Assembly: GCA_963966105.1 (NCBI GenBank)
Contig: OZ014531.1
Location: 143,532,734 to 143,596,733, forward strand
Direction of reading: 5' to 3'
DNA length: 64,000 nucleotides
Source of the DNA: Volucella zonaria
Taxonomy: Eukaryota > Arthropoda > Insecta > Diptera > Syrphidae
Of the stretch, positions 1-11,734 are shown one piece after another (positions within the stretch are counted from its first letter, which is position 1; each line of letters opens with the position of its first letter). A program made the translations under genes and the position numbers. The notes under the pieces were generated by a model. That model worked only from the letters and a program-made list of their open reading frames with translations, had not been told where the DNA came from and did not search any database.

Positions 1-694
1 TCGTATTTGGTACAGCAGCTCCGTGGAGTATCGTGGGTTTTGTGATTCTCCACTAAAAGCTTATTCAGCCGTTATTTATTGCAAGAATCAAAATTCTGAT
101 GGATCTTTAGTAACATAGCAACTAAAGCTGCAAAAAGTAGAGTTGCCCCCATCAAAGAGACCTATTCCGCGCTTGGAATTATGTGGTGCGCTTTTGCTTT
201 GCTGACTTTTCGCTAAACTTAAAATATCACCACCGGTACAAATACATGCATAGACCGATTCACAAATAGTCCCTCACTGGCTGTCTGGTAATCTTCCTCG
301 CTGGAGCGTTTTCATCACCAATCGTGTAGTAAAAAACGTGTTGCTAATTCGCCGTCCTTGTTAAAACTATGTTCGCTCCAAATTCAACCCAGCGGATTGT
401 GCCTCCCGTGGTATTCGCCCTTCGAAGTTAAAGGATTTCCATTTGTGGTGTAAAGGGCCTCCTTGGCTATCGGAGTCATCGAATAATTGGCCTAACTATG
501 AAGGTACGACATCCGACACGGATTTTCCAGAACCGATGTTGGAACTTCGACGTGGTGCATCGATATCCGTTTTTCTTACTGCTGGCCACTTCGACGAAGA
601 ATTTTTAGATAATGTTGTTTCTCGGTTGTCGTCATTCGTAAAGGCTTTTCTCATGCTCTCATTCTGCTTTCGGTTTGCTAATATCGAAACGTAG
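1..694 (+). mobile_element. BEL/Pao LTR retrotransposon, internal pol fragment
   Basis: Plus-strand translation with one or two frame changes shows, in order, blocks typical of BEL/Pao pol downstream of the reverse transcriptase: an IPRLEL-type block near 160-190, an NRV block near 315-335, an NPADCASRG block near 375-410, and an LWCKGPPWL block near 435-470. The last part is open at 443-694. These blocks belong to the RNase H-like region and the linker before the integrase. Both sides are cut: the window edge truncates the upstream part, and no integrase core or LTR is visible downstream. It is a decayed copy that cannot encode a working polyprotein. The family call rests on recognised motif order; an exact subfamily cannot be given. 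Confidence 0.8.
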
Positions 695-2059
695 GTTCAT
701 TAAACACCAGCGAACTACAACATGTTTTGCAAAATTGTAGGGAAAAAATATTTCATTCGGCCATCAAAAGAATCCCAGACCGTTCTCGTATGTTTTTATT
801 ATTATAAAAAAGAAGTACAACAAACAAAGACATTTTAACAAGACGACTTATTGATGGTCATTTCCAAGATGATTGCAAGAAACCAAACGGAATGCGGTCA
901 CTGTTTTTACTTGGATCACTTTTGCCTGAAAAAGGTCCTCATTATTCTGATTCACCAACGCCAAGGCCAAGTTATCCATTTGGCTGTTTGCTTTGTTTGT
1001 GGTTCGTCTGTCTACCCTCCTCAAGGAGACCACCATCCCTACCAAGTGGAATAATATTTCAATGATTTTAATTGCAGGAATCCCAATCAAGCTGAAGCTG
1101 TGTAATCTGAATTTAATTTCCACTTTCTCAGAAGCTATTAGGGTCTTTTCTGGTGGCTGGAACACTGCAATTTCGCATCGTCATGGACCGGTCGTGGGCA
1201 ATCTTGTTTGTACACACGGATGCATACGTGGATACCTATCTACGTAACGATTAAACAGAAATATCGCATTAGCAGACGCTGCAAGTGGCCTGCAATCTCA
1301 TAGGTACCACCGCTAAGAGGATAATCATTCATTTCTGACGCGCGCATTCTCAGTTCTATAGTGTGGTGCGTTTAATTTAATTACCTCACAAATAGAGCAG
1401 TTCCATGAGAGAACTGTTATTACTCGAGTAATTTAGTGTGTGTAGGTTTTTCAAAAGACCCAACTTGGATTTAGATTTATGGTAGGAATTTGTTAAAGAT
1501 GTGCTCTTCAGACAAAGGTTCTTGTAGATGTTGGTATACCAAGAGATTGAAGTAAAAAATGAGCTGAAGATATGTACAGGTCACGATTTTATGGCTGAAC
1601 TAATATGGTCTTTACTTTACTACCCGAAATATTCTACATTTGGCAGATGCACGTTAGAATCCGATGGCTGTGATTACAATCCATCTTGCTTGTAGGTTTC
1701 CGCTGATAGCTAAATGGTTATCTGCATTTTGTAGACTAAGTTGCTAGTTTTATACGCTTCCACGGTAATGTAGTCTCTAAATACTGTAGTTGATGTAGTA
1801 GCAAGTAACCTGTTACTGTTTATTCAATGGCATTACTGCTATTTACTGGTGCAGTTATAAATAGTTATTCAATTTAACCTTAAGAATTTAGAGTTGAAAA
1901 TTGAAAGGATTTCAATGGAATATTGATATTGATTTAAGTTTTTAGATTATATCTGAAAATATGATCTCTGACATGACCCATGCGACGTAAAACGATTTGC
2001 GAAATTGCGAACTACGGCATTTTGGCCTAAAAGATCTTTTGTAGCATTAGCCAGAAGTT
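695..2059. other. No gene recognised
   Basis: AT-rich sequence with only short uninformative frames. A minus-strand open frame at 848-1165 (105 codons) overlaps plus-strand frames of similar length and matches no family I recognise, so it is probably chance. No terminal repeats or RNA gene seen. Confidence 0.5.
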
Positions 2060-2640
2060 AATAACACTACTAGCAGAGGAATTCATAAATTAATTGGAGC
2101 CGAATTGCTCCATGAAGAAAATCTTTCGTGTAATTCCGTTGAGGGCTGCGCATTCACATAAGATGTATTCAGCAGTTTCGTCTTCTTCAAGACTAGATTC
2201 ATTTTGTTGAGGTGATATCTTAAACCGTGGTGTCATGTAAGCTAACCTACTAAGTTTTTGATATCGTGCTGACTTAGATTTAGACATCTATTAAAATTTT
2301 GGTTGAATGGCAGGATGGCTAGTTTGGCCTGTCTTAGACCTGAGCTATTCTCTCTATATGAGACGCATCTCGAATGCTCCAGCTATCAATAGCTAAATTG
2401 ACGGCTAATTTAGGAGTACAGCAGAAGGTTCAGGCCCATTAAAGGGAGTTTTTGAACCCTTTCTGGACAGTTCGTTGGCCTTTTCATTCCCATCAATGCC
2501 CTCATGACCAGGAGCCCACCACAGTAACGTAAACCAGTCAGACATGCTTTTATCTTCCTCCCAGTTCAATTTTCAGTTTTCGCCAAATCGTATGTACTTT
2601 CCGGTTCTTAACCGCCAGCGCCCGAGTTCATTTATTTCTT
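2060..2640 (-). mobile_element. RNase H-bearing LINE (LOA-like), 3' end fragment
   Basis: On the minus strand, 2400-2600 translates to the C-terminal part of a LINE RNase H domain, including WAPGHEGIDGNEKANELS. In this family that stretch normally reads WVPGH-GI-GNE-ADELA, with the last catalytic acidic residue in ADELA; here the position is N. Further downstream, 2090-2287 gives the tail that follows RNase H in these LINEs, with EYILCECAAL standing for the usual Cys-rich eHiLCeCpaL motif. Frames are interrupted between the two parts. No reverse transcriptase is present, so this is a 5'-truncated, decayed copy. LOA-like is inferred from the RNase H plus Cys-tail arrangement; the I clade is an alternative. 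Confidence 0.72.
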
Positions 2641-2720
2641 GTCTACTGGTAGCTTTCAGTTCTAAGCCCTTATTTCAATCAAACAATAAATAAAATGACA
2701 CAAACAATAATAGCGACCTA

Positions 2721-3677
2721 CTAGGGTAGCCCCAAAAGTACCCAACATAGACGGCGGCGGTTGTTGTTTAAAAAAAATGACAATTGTAGAAAATACCAAT
2801 CTTATAAAGCTTAAATTTTGAGTTTGACGTCGCTACGTCGTTTAGTATTTGTTCGGAAGCCATCAATAGTGACCTTTAAATATGGAAAAAAATGGTCATC
2901 GTTACATGATACAATACTTTCATTTGAAAGTAGTCAATCCAACCAACATCAAAACGGAACTCGGTTCTACTCCGGTTCTACTCGGTTCAACAATAAAATA
3001 TTGGGTGGCAGAGTTTAAGCGAGACCGTACGAGTTGCCAAGACAAACATCGCAGTGGTAGACAAAATGAGGTGAGTTCGCCAGAAATGTTGAAAAAAATT
3101 CACAAAATGGTTTGGATGACCGTCAGTTGAAAGTGCGTAAACTAGCAGATGTTGTAGGCATTTCAAAAACCGCTGTACACCGTATGTTGGGTGAAAAATT
3201 GGACATGAGAAACTTGTGCACAATGGAACAAAAACAGCGTCGTGGGGATGTTTCAATCGAGTGTTTGGCAAAGTTTCACAGCAAAAATACCGAGTTTTTT
3301 CGTCGATTCCATGGATGAAACATGGGTCGATCATTTCACACCCGATACGAAGGAACAGTCAAAACAATGGACTTAAAGGGGAGAATTGGCTGCAAAGAAG
3401 GCGAAGACAGTTCCATCTGCAGACAAGGTCATGGCGTCAGTTTAATGGGATGCGCGTGGGATAATTTTCATTGATTATCTTCAGAAAGGAAAAACTATAA
3501 ACGGGGTGTGTTATGTGAACTAATTGTAGCGTTTGAAAAATGAAATCAGGAAAAAACCGCCGCATTTGACGAAGAAAAAAGTTTTGTTTCATCAAGACAA
3601 TGCACTAGTTCACAAATCCATCATCGCGATGGCGAAAATAAATGAGTAAAAGTTCGAATAGCTTCCTCATCCAAATG
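2721..3677 (+). mobile_element. Decayed mariner transposon, 3' truncated
   Basis: A TA at 2719-2720 is followed by CTAGGGTAGCCCCAAAAGTA, a plausible mariner 5' terminus. The transposase is readable in pieces: N-terminal helix-turn-helix from 2882 (start MEKNGHRYMIQYF), second HTH at 3112-3240 (DDRQLKVRKLADVVGISKTA), then the first catalytic Asp block MDETWVDHFTP near 3311, an SKQW block, WDARGIIFIDYLQKG near 3450, and the second Asp block LFHQDNALVHKS near 3590. Sequence identity stops after LPHP near 3675, before the third Asp, so the 3' end and terminal repeat are missing. Several frameshifts and in-frame stops are present. The motifs fit the mellifera/irritans side of the mariner family rather than Mos1. 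Confidence 0.85.
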
Positions 3678-3873
3678 AAAAAATGTTTTCATTTTGGGAA
3701 GGTAAAGTAGGTCTCTTCAAAAAAAAAGTAGGTGGCTGGACCCCCTGATTGCTCCTTTTATAATCATCTGAAAAAAAAGTGGATAACAAAATCTAATTCT
3801 AATACCGGACAGAACTATTCATATGTGGAATATTGTGTTAAAATTTCAGCCGAATCGGTCCAATAGTTTTTTT
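3678..3873. repeat. Left part of an interspersed repeat interrupted by piggyBac
   Basis: Non-coding sequence with an AAAATTTCAGCCGAATCGGT segment just before the piggyBac insertion. The matching downstream portion resumes at 6163. It resembles a second, diverged copy at 6400-6745, so the piggyBac appears to have landed inside a pre-existing non-coding repeat. The class is unknown; no terminal repeats were defined. Confidence 0.45.
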
Positions 3874-3894
3874 TTAACCCATCTGTTCTGTTAG
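3874..3894. repeat. piggyBac left TTAA and terminal inverted repeat
   Basis: TTAA (3874-3877) followed by CCCATCTGTTCTGTTAG. It pairs with the right end across the element with one mismatch in the first 16 bases. Confidence 0.9.
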
Positions 3895-4021
3895 AAAAAA
3901 AATGCACGTATTACGTTTCGGGTCACTAAATGACCCACATACTCGTATATTTTTTTTAAAAAATTGATGAAAAAAAGAGAAAATGCAGTAAAACAAAATA
4001 AAATACATACAAATTGAGAAT

Positions 4022-5820
4022 TTATGGGATATGTTCTTCAAAATAAGTGGTGGTAATGACTGTACTATGACGATACGTTGGACATACTGGCTTATTACAG
4101 ACACTGCATGAGGTAAAAGTTTTCTTTTCCCGTTCTGAAGGGCAAAACTTGCAGCGTTTGCGATCACTAGCTTTGATTCTTTTAGCAGTTAATGGCGATG
4201 ATGACGATGATGTTAATGGCTCATTTCGAATATTACGAACAGTGGTAGCAGAAGTTTCGGCTCTAGGAAGACGGCTTCGTCGAACATTACACGCTCGAAC
4301 TAAATTTTCACCCAACTTCTGTAAAAATAGACGACGTCTATACAATTTATTTTCATTCCAATTTGGGTGAATTTCGGTCCACAATATAAAGGCGTTTAGA
4401 GCGGAAATGTCAATCAAATTAGAAAACAGAGCTACTGGCCAACAATTAGTTTGTCGTTTGCATGTATTGTATATGTGCGAACCATTTGATCCATCGTGTT
4501 ATCACCGCCCTTCTTTGAGTTGTAAAATTCAATTATTTCTGGAATCTTCTTCGGATGTGGCTCTAAAACTTTATCATTACGATGCATTGTACTAATTTGT
4601 ATTTTTTCGGTATATACTGTACAACTGTTTCATTTCCATGGAAGAAAAATTTGCTCGAAAAAACTGGAGGCTTACTGAGCTCTTGAGCAGTAGCATGAAC
4701 GGGTAGAAATCTCTTGTTCTTTCGAACTGTTCCAACAAGAGTTATTTTTCGTTTCAGCAGTTCTAATGCTAAATTATGAGTAGTAAAAAAGCTATCAGTT
4801 GTAATATTTCTTCCACGATATTCTGATACTAAGTCTAAAACGACTCCTTCACCCGGGTTTCTCTCAGGTGTTCCTAGAGTTCGTCCAAGATAAATTTGAA
4901 ATTTCAAGCAAAATGCACTCACTGAATCAGCTGCTATCCATGCCTTCATGTCATATTTTCCAGGTTTACTGAGCATGTAAACTTTGAAAGATTCGCAGTC
5001 CACTTTTCATAAAAGTCACGGATTGGTGCAAGTTTATCTCCCCGAGCTTCTGATCTACGACCTTGTCGGTTGTCGAATGCAAGTACACGTGAAATTTGAA
5101 AGAATTGTTCTAGAGACATTACAGCTCTTAACATTGGACGCCCATAAAGTTCATTCCACAAACTTCTGATACTTTCACCGTATGAACGATAAACACCTGC
5201 ACAAAAACGAAAAAAATGTAACATACATGTATTTGTATGACTGTGATTTTTACATACCAATAAGCAATAAAAGACCCAAGTATGCATCGAACTCGACTTC
5301 ATCTATGTTTTCGAAATTTTCTATTACGCTGGTCCCCTGCATATTACTGAAATGGATAACATCTTTCTTCATAGCCTGAGTCATACACAACTCGAAACTA
5401 CATATCTTTTATTCCATAAATACGGTGAACAGCAAAAGATGTTACACCCGTGCGTTGGTGGACAATCTGTTCAGCTGCGGCACGAGAAAAAAGATTTCCG
5501 GGAGGTGTTGTTACCCACTTTATATCACGATCTTTACTGAAAAATGTAGTCAAATTCCCAGATATCTCTTCTATATTATTATCACCACTCTCAATATCAT
5601 CTTCTGAAACATCCTCGTTCTGCACTTCTGGTTCGTATTCCTCATAACCATCACTATCCTCATCTTCAAAATCGTCATAAATTTGATCTTCAGCACGGTC
5701 TAGAAGCGCAGCAATCTCACTACCACTCAAATGGTGTATCTTTGAGCATACATAAATAGCATGGTTAGTTAACATGCAATAATAATATGCAAAATTGCGT
5801 TCTCTGTTTTCTTCAGCCAT
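4022..5820 (-). pseudogene. piggyBac transposase, frameshifted
   Basis: The start at 5820 opens an acidic N-terminal domain (rich in E and D, residues 45-100), usual for piggyBac enzymes. The reading frame shifts near 5405, continues to YLGLLLLIG, crosses a 61 bp intron (5197-5257), and resumes as VYRSYGESIRSLW. A deletion plus frameshift lies near 4990. The catalytic core is visible in pieces: first Asp in AADS near 4920, second in TTDSFFTT near 4800, third in GGDNTMDQM near 4495. Two more shifts occur near 4610 and 4470. The C-terminal zinc-binding Cys-rich domain (CKFC, CSVCNKPVC) ends at 4022. All three acidic positions survive, but at least four lesions inactivate the gene. Confidence 0.9.
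5197..5257 (-). other. Intron within the piggyBac transposase
   Basis: On the minus strand the intron starts GTATGTAAAA and ends TTTTTGTGCAG. Removing it joins CTTATTG to GTGTTTATCG, restoring LLIG-VYRS, which is the expected conserved block of the family. This is a standard GT-AG intron in phase 1, 61 bp long. Confidence 0.8.
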
Positions 5821-6141
5821 ACTTTATACACTTAGAAAACACACCTACGAATATTTCAAAGAATAACCTATTTCGACCAAAACAAACAAATGTGTATCAA
5901 ACGAGACAATGCGAGCAAAAGCCTGCTTATACAATCCGTATTACGTTGGGTCACAAAGTGACCCTAACGGATCATGTGCATACACTTACCTAAATCTATG
6001 TCTGGAAGATAACTGTAAAATAACTGGCTGAAGTATTTGAAAATATGTTGAAATTCGTGCACTGAGTAGGAAGGAATTGAAAAAAAGCGACCCTAAATAA
6101 AAATGTATTAGTTTGTAATCCTTTTGGGTCATAAATGGACC

Positions 6142-6162
6142 CCAACAGAACAGAAGGGTTAA
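6142..6162. repeat. piggyBac right terminal inverted repeat and TTAA
   Basis: The sequence CCAACAGAACAGAAGGG followed by TTAA (6159-6162) is the reverse complement of the left terminus with one mismatch plus the final base. Confidence 0.9.
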
Positions 6163-6745
6163 TCATCTGGGCCGTCGGATAAAAAGTAGTTTCAAGAAAA
6201 ACGCGTTTGAAGTTTGGAGAAGAAGAGCAGGGTACGATTATTTTCTGTAACTTTAAAATGACTCAGTGTATCGGTTTAAAATGTTCACAGTATATTCTCA
6301 GCTTATTAAACTCTGAAAATAAGCAAAACAAAAATCGATTTTTTTGCAGATCGAACATAAGACCATCCCCTTAAAAAAATAATTTTGTTTTTTCATATTT
6401 CTCTTTTGGTTTTTAATTTTTTTAAAAATAGTAAAAAAAAATTTGTTAACCAAAAGTTTGATAGGGATCTTAGAGTGTTATTTAAAGAAGGTGTGTACTA
6501 AATTTCAAGTAAATCGGTTTATTAGAACTTGAGATATTGTGTTGATAAAAGTAGTTCGATTCGCTCCAACAAGGCCGGCCTAATTCCCTCGTCACTAAAG
6601 CAGCTATAACTCCGTAAATAATTGGAATCTTAAAATTTCGTTCGGAGGGTATATTCTTAAAAGTATACATATACTTTGAAAATATGCAAAAGAAATATCG
6701 ATTTTTTTTCAAAATTCTAGACCAGAATACCCCCTTAAAAGTTCT
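6163..6745. repeat. Diverged tandem-like non-coding repeat flanking piggyBac
   Basis: Two units resemble each other. Unit one (up to about 6385) ends with GAAAATAAGCAAAACAAAAA, then ATCGATTTTTT and a CCCCTTAAAA tract. Unit two (about 6470-6745) ends with GAAAATATGCAAAAGAAATA, then TCGATTTTTTT and CCCCCTTAAAA. Both also carry an AAATTTCA-(N)-AATCGGT block upstream. No coding capacity is convincing. It may be a MITE or the end of an unknown element. Confidence 0.5.
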
Positions 6746-6929
6746 CAGAAAGTGTTATGTTTGGCGCATGAAGGCCTATTTGGGAAATTTACCAAACAAA
6801 AATGGTATAAAAGATTAGAAAACAAAATTTATTCATCAGTTTAATTTTTTACGCTAAGGTTACAGTTGCTTAGAAGCGCTATTTGAAATATCTGCATTTA
6901 CAAATCAATAATACGCAAACATTATTTAC

Positions 6930-7851
6930 GTTTATGGGCTGTGCAGTGGAAGTTCAACTAGAGGACGACAAAGATACCATGAACTTTATCCTAACCGAGG
7001 ACTTCCTATAGGAGTATTTGGAAATACGTATCGGAGGCTATAAGAAATGGGATCAGTTTCAAATGCACGACCTAACGGCGGACCTCGTCAAGTAAGAAGA
7101 ATTTCGACTGGTGAAAGAATACTGGAAGCAATCAGCATCAGACGCATATCTTTGCAATTCAATATTTCCAAACATAAAATTGCTTATGTTCTGCATGGAG
7201 AAAATCTTTATCCATACGACCATAAACCTGTGCAAGAACTGATTCCCGATGAGTTGGAAAAGACACTTGAGTTTTTTACCTGGTTGCTGGAGCGGAGCTT
7301 GGTTGATGACGAGTTTGCTAGCAGAATTTTTTGGACGGACGAATCTCAATTTACAAGAGATAGGATCACAAATTTTCATAATTTTCATACATGAGCTGCG
7401 GACAATCCATATACAATGAGCCATAAATCATTTCAACTCAAATTCAGCGTCAATATGTGGGCAGGTTAAACTCTACAAACTATCTAGAGTTTATGCCAAA
7501 TGATTGGAGGACATTCCACTGATTCAACAAGCTATATCATATTTCCAACAGGACTGTGCTCCAACCCACTATGGTCGTGAGGTTTAGAATTGGCTAGATG
7601 AAGAGTACGGGAACCGTTGGTTAGAAAGAAATGGACCAGTTCACTGGCCTGCAAGATCTCCTGACCTTACTGTATTAGATTTTTTGTATTGAGAAGAAAT
7701 AGCAACTTTAATTGAATTGGAAGATCATATTCTCGAAGCGTCATCAAAAGTGAGGCAGCAGCTAGCATCAATAAACATTCGCAGTGACATCCAAAAACGG
7801 GCTCTAGCATGCATTCAAAACCAAGGAGGATATTTTGAGCATCTGTTATAA
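6930..7851 (+). mobile_element. Tc1/mariner-superfamily transposase with DUF4817-like HTH, decayed
   Basis: The N-terminal part reads RRYHELYPNRGLPIGVFG near 6970-7020, which matches the helix-turn-helix called DUF4817 in arthropod transposases. The frame then runs 7047-7394 through a second HTH (SLQFNISKHKIAYVLHGENL), YPYDHKPVQELIPDE and the first catalytic Asp in WTDESQFTRD near 7336. After a stop at 7394 the same frame continues: FSVNMWAG near 7445, the second Asp in FQQDCAPTHYG near 7550, WPARSPDLTVLDF near 7650 carrying the third acidic position, and the C-terminus GGYFEHLL ending at 7851. At least five in-frame stops make it a pseudogene. Terminal repeats were not found. Confidence 0.85.
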
Positions 7852-9769
7852 CTAATTTCGTACACACATAAAATAAAAATTATCTATAACCAGACAAAAT
7901 AATTTTTCATTCATAGCCTTTGGAGCTGCCTTTTTTTAAATTTTACCTGCTGCTGGTTTTCCCAAGTAACATTAAATCTATGGGTTCATGATTATTTTTA
8001 TTACTATTGTTACGATCATAAGAAAAAGTAATAAAACGTTATGTTTATTACTAATTTTCTGGAGAAAAGTCAAAGTCAAAAATCAGCGTGGGCAAGGAAA
8101 ATAGAACAGGCTTAGAAATTGCATATCTGAAGCCCCAAACAAGATATCAACGTTACTTAAACTCAGTTGCCAAAGCTAGTATTTCTTCTAAAAATAAAGT
8201 CCTACCATTAGTATTAACAGAGCAATTTTCGTTAACATGATTCAGGGTACACCAAAGTAAGCCTTTTCTTAATTCTCGATAAATTATGTCAACATTGGAG
8301 ATAGACCCAACTGTAGAACGATTTTTTTTTCTTAAAATATACCCAAGAATCATTTCCCAAATTATCCTTGACTCATTAGGGGACACCCTGTCTATTTGTT
8401 TTATAATGGCAGTTCATCTGTCGGTTGGTTAACAAATTTAATTTGCTTTGAAAAAATTTTTTTGGCAATTGTTTGACATTTCTTCATCGCAAACTAAGAA
8501 AATAGAATTCGGAAGCACTGTTATATATATCGATATATGATATAATATGACATCAAGTCCTTCTTATTGATAAGTTCCTTTTGACGTCATCATGCATATC
8601 GCATTTCATTATAAAATATGTCTGCGGCACACTTTTATAAAATTGAAAACCACTGCGTCATAAGCTTTGCCTTTCGGCGGTTGTTACAGTTTTTCGTCAC
8701 GGGTTTTGCGTCACGACGTTATCTCTCTATTTGATCTTCAATCATCCCTTTATTTAGTCGGAAGTCAATAAAAGTCAAAATTTTGGATTCATACTTTAAA
8801 AAGAATGTGCGATTCGATCCATCAGTACGCCCATTCGCTCTTTATTCTCTGCGTGATCTACTATTTCCACTTCATGCTATGCCATTGTATTACCATTGTT
8901 TCGGTGATAAAATTTCTTTTGAATTGATTTTTCGTTGAACTCGCTTATTTCTAGCTCAGATCCTTCGTTAACCATCCCTCATTCTCCAGTAAAGGATGTC
9001 TCCAGCCATTTGCATTCAAGTCCAATGCATTGACTTAACAACCTCAGTGAAATTAATCACTGTGCCTGTTAAAACAACTCAGGACTTACTTACATACAGT
9101 AACATCTTTTTAACTTCCTTATTGATGCAAATGAAAACCTGACCAGGTATTATTGCCCTATCGTTTTCACTTTCGTTACTCTGGAGTGCAAGCAGAATGA
9201 TTACATTTTCAATTTTCTTGATTTCTTCCCAACGCAACGCCTCATTTCTGGTCGGAAAACTCTTCCGGGAACAACTGGTGCATCAGTAACGAACTGGTGC
9301 ATCAGTAGCAACTGGTTTGAACTGGAAGGTGGTTGTTTTTATCAAAGACGAAACTATAAATCCGAAATAATCTCCTACAAGTAGGTTTTATCTCAAACTT
9401 ACACTTCGTGGTTGGTTTTATGCTCTCAACCAATAAGGAACTCTTTCGCGCCAGTTTTACATTCACATCTAAGCAATCACGAATAAATACAAGATTTAAA
9501 CTAATCAAAATAACGGCACTCTAATTTAATTGCACAGATTGCATGGGAACTGGCTTGAGGCTTAAATCAAATGAAACTTATAAAAATAGAAAATACCAAA
9601 TGAGCTTTCAATCTGAGTGCAATTTTGTAATAAAGTTTACAGATAGTCCTGCATTGAGTTCCACAAATACTAAATAAACAGCTGGTGTGGAAGTTTTTAT
9701 TAAATTAAACACACATTTATTGTGAATCCAATGTGGAATTTTATTGATTAATAAAGTTCGGACTATGGC
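7852..9769. other. No gene recognised
   Basis: AT-rich non-coding sequence. The only structure noted is a short tandem duplication, AACTGGTGCATCAGTA, repeated twice at about 9264-9315. A duplicated-looking TATATATCGATATATGATAT stretch lies near 8522. Frames are short and match no family. Confidence 0.5.
9268..9314. repeat. Short tandem duplication
   Basis: The unit GAACTGGTGCATCAGTA occurs twice in direct succession, with ACTGG following again. It looks like a small replication-slippage duplication. Confidence 0.6.
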
Positions 9770-10245
9770 AATTTTGAGTGGAATACAACATCGTTCATGT
9801 GGCCACCACGGCTTCTGTAGCAAGCGACCATACGAAGACCAAAATTATCGATGACTTTGTGAAGAATTAGTGGGCCAATGCCCGCAATTTCAGTTTGGAC
9901 GTTATGTTTGAGATCGTGAATTGTCGCTGGGTTATTGTCAGACCCAGACCTTATTCTAAAGATATCAAATCCCATGACGTTGCAGGCCAATCAACTTCTC
10001 CTCTAATCAAAATAATGCGATCTTCAAATTTCGTACGCAATAAATTGACTGGTTGATAGTTGTGTGGCCGATAGCACCATCCAGTTGAAACCAGAGATCG
10101 TTCAGAGTCAATTCATTCAATTTTGGAAAAAAACAATAGCAGGTCACCAAGTTGCGGCTATTCACTGTAACCGTCTCTCCTGCCTTCATCAGAAAATATC
10201 AAATTCGATAACAAATTGTCCTGACGATCCAACAGTTAACAAATA
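9770..10245 (-). mobile_element. Tc1/mariner-superfamily transposase, C-terminal part
   Basis: On the minus strand, 10189-10007 translates to GETVTVNSRNLVT, then LNDLWFQLDGAIGHTT, which is the second catalytic Asp block (usually WFQQDGATCHT). It continues in 9990-9770 as PATIHDLKHNVQTEIAGIGP and ends with YRSRGGHMNDVVFH, the typical C-terminal signature of this transposase family. The third acidic block between them is damaged by a frameshift near 10000. The N-terminal half is absent here, but a piece of a related N-terminus lies at 11735-11960 on the same strand. The J1 LINE between them may have split one original copy. Confidence 0.8.
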
Positions 10246-10299
10246 GGCGGCGTCGTAGATGGTCCGGTTTTAATTGTTGTATAATTTGAATTTTATAGA

Positions 10300-11730
10300 C
10301 GTGCAAATGAAGATCCTAAAAGAACCGTATGGCAATACGAGAAAGACAATTGGAGTAGACTTAACAGCTTTCGGAATTTTAACTGGTCGCTATGTTTCCT
10401 CCATAACGACGTGGATGCCGCTGCTGATGTAATCGCAGACACTATTCTCTTTGGAATGCGATCCTTTATCCCTCATCGGATGAAGAGTATCAAACCAAAA
10501 GTAAAGGCATGGTACGACTCGAGCTGTAAAGAGGCTGCCAGGGTTAGAGAAATATTTTTTCGGTCCTTCAAGACCAACCCGACAGAGAAAAACCGAAAAA
10601 GTTTAAACGATCGGGCGAAAGCAAGATAGTTGCAATTGATATTTCTAAGGCATTTGACAGAGTTTGGTATCAAGCTCTTTTGTCGGAAATGCGTGCATTT
10701 GGGATCGACAACTCTCTTCTTCAATGGATTAGAAACTATCTTTCGGTAGGTTCAATTCAAGTTGTCTTGGATGGTTTCAAGTCTGATATTCACAAAATAA
10801 ATACCGGTGTGACCTAGGGCCCCGTTCTGTCTCCGACACTCTTTTTAATTTTCATCAACGATCTCTTGTCTGCTACTTCTAATCCAATATATTCCTTTGC
10901 TGACGACAGTACCCTCTGCTTTTCATATTCGTCCACGTCCTTGCTCTTCGACTGTAGAACGGGACTGCCAGCGTATGTTAAGCTCATTAAATTCCGATAT
11001 TAACAGCTTAACCAGTTGGGGAACTATCAACAGATACAATGCTTCCAAAACACAGCTGTCTGCAGCCGTTAAAGCGAAATTTAAACACCCTGACATTGTC
11101 CAGGAATGGCACCTGCATCGTCGAAATCGAAAAACTTGTCATTCTCGGTGTGTGTGTCAGTGACAACTCACGTTGAAATAACCACATGTTCGACGTCGCC
11201 TAAAATGCTGCGAAATGTCTAGGTTTCCTCAAAAGATGTAAAGAATATTTTTCCCCATCTGGTCAGGTGCGCCCAAAACATTTCTGCACCTGCTAGATAA
11301 GATTCAAAACCGTGCGACAAAGCTCATAGGTAATGCTAATGTCACCCAGTCAATGGACACCCTCGAACACCGACGAAATGTCTCGTGTCTCACATTGTTT
11401 TATCGTTGTTTTCACCATCAGTGCTCCACAGAAATCGCCAGCAGCATTCCGCCCCTTCAAACCTTCAACCGTAACATATGCTTATCAGTATACCCTCAAG
11501 TCTACTTTCGGACGTACTCAAAAATATTGTGATTCGTTCCAAAGCTGAACAACTCGCTTGTGGAATGCCCTGCCGAGCTCTCTATTTCCTAGTCATTATA
11601 ACATTCAGATAATTTAAATGAACGTACATCGGTACCTATCTTTCTTTCCTCTCAAATTTTCCTTAGCCCGCGCTGTGTGCAAACAATTTAAAGGTACCTT
11701 AACCCCTTTAAGAAAAACAAAACGGCGACG
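10300..11730 (+). mobile_element. Jockey/CR1-like LINE (J1), internally deleted copy
   Basis: Begins within the linker between endonuclease and reverse transcriptase (RTVWQYEKDNWSRLN near 10320) and runs to 10620. The sequence then jumps directly to the RT palm, SKIVAIDISKAFDRVW near 10625, compared with the longer copy at 25910-30020. RT motifs follow: LSPTLFLIFINDLL near 10835 and the catalytic SFADDSTLCFS near 10890. The C-terminal region runs to about 11640, with a 3' UTR to about 11730. Frameshifts and stops are frequent. The internal deletion joins positions about 600 bp apart in the other copy. It is sandwiched between two parts of a minus-strand transposase. Confidence 0.85.
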
Positions 11731-11734
11731 AATT

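Larger units (their letters stand above)
3878..6158 (-). mobile_element. piggyBac-type DNA transposon with both ends
   Basis: A 2281 bp element flanked on both sides by TTAA (3874-3877 and 6159-6162), the signature target duplication of piggyBac. Termini match as inverted repeats: CCCATCTGTTCTGTTAG on the left, and reading inward from the right CCCTTCTGTTCTGTTGG. Three internal copies of a GGGTCA...TGACCC palindrome lie near the ends (3920-3936, 5948-5964, 6126-6143). The transposase is on the minus strand and is broken by frameshifts. The preserved ends mean the copy might still be moved by an active relative, but it cannot supply its own enzyme. It interrupts an older repeat. Confidence 0.93.

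Noticed and set aside
848..1165. 105-codon minus-strand open frame
   Set aside because: Overlapped by two plus-strand frames of similar length, no recognisable motif, no neighbours of the same kind. Probably chance.
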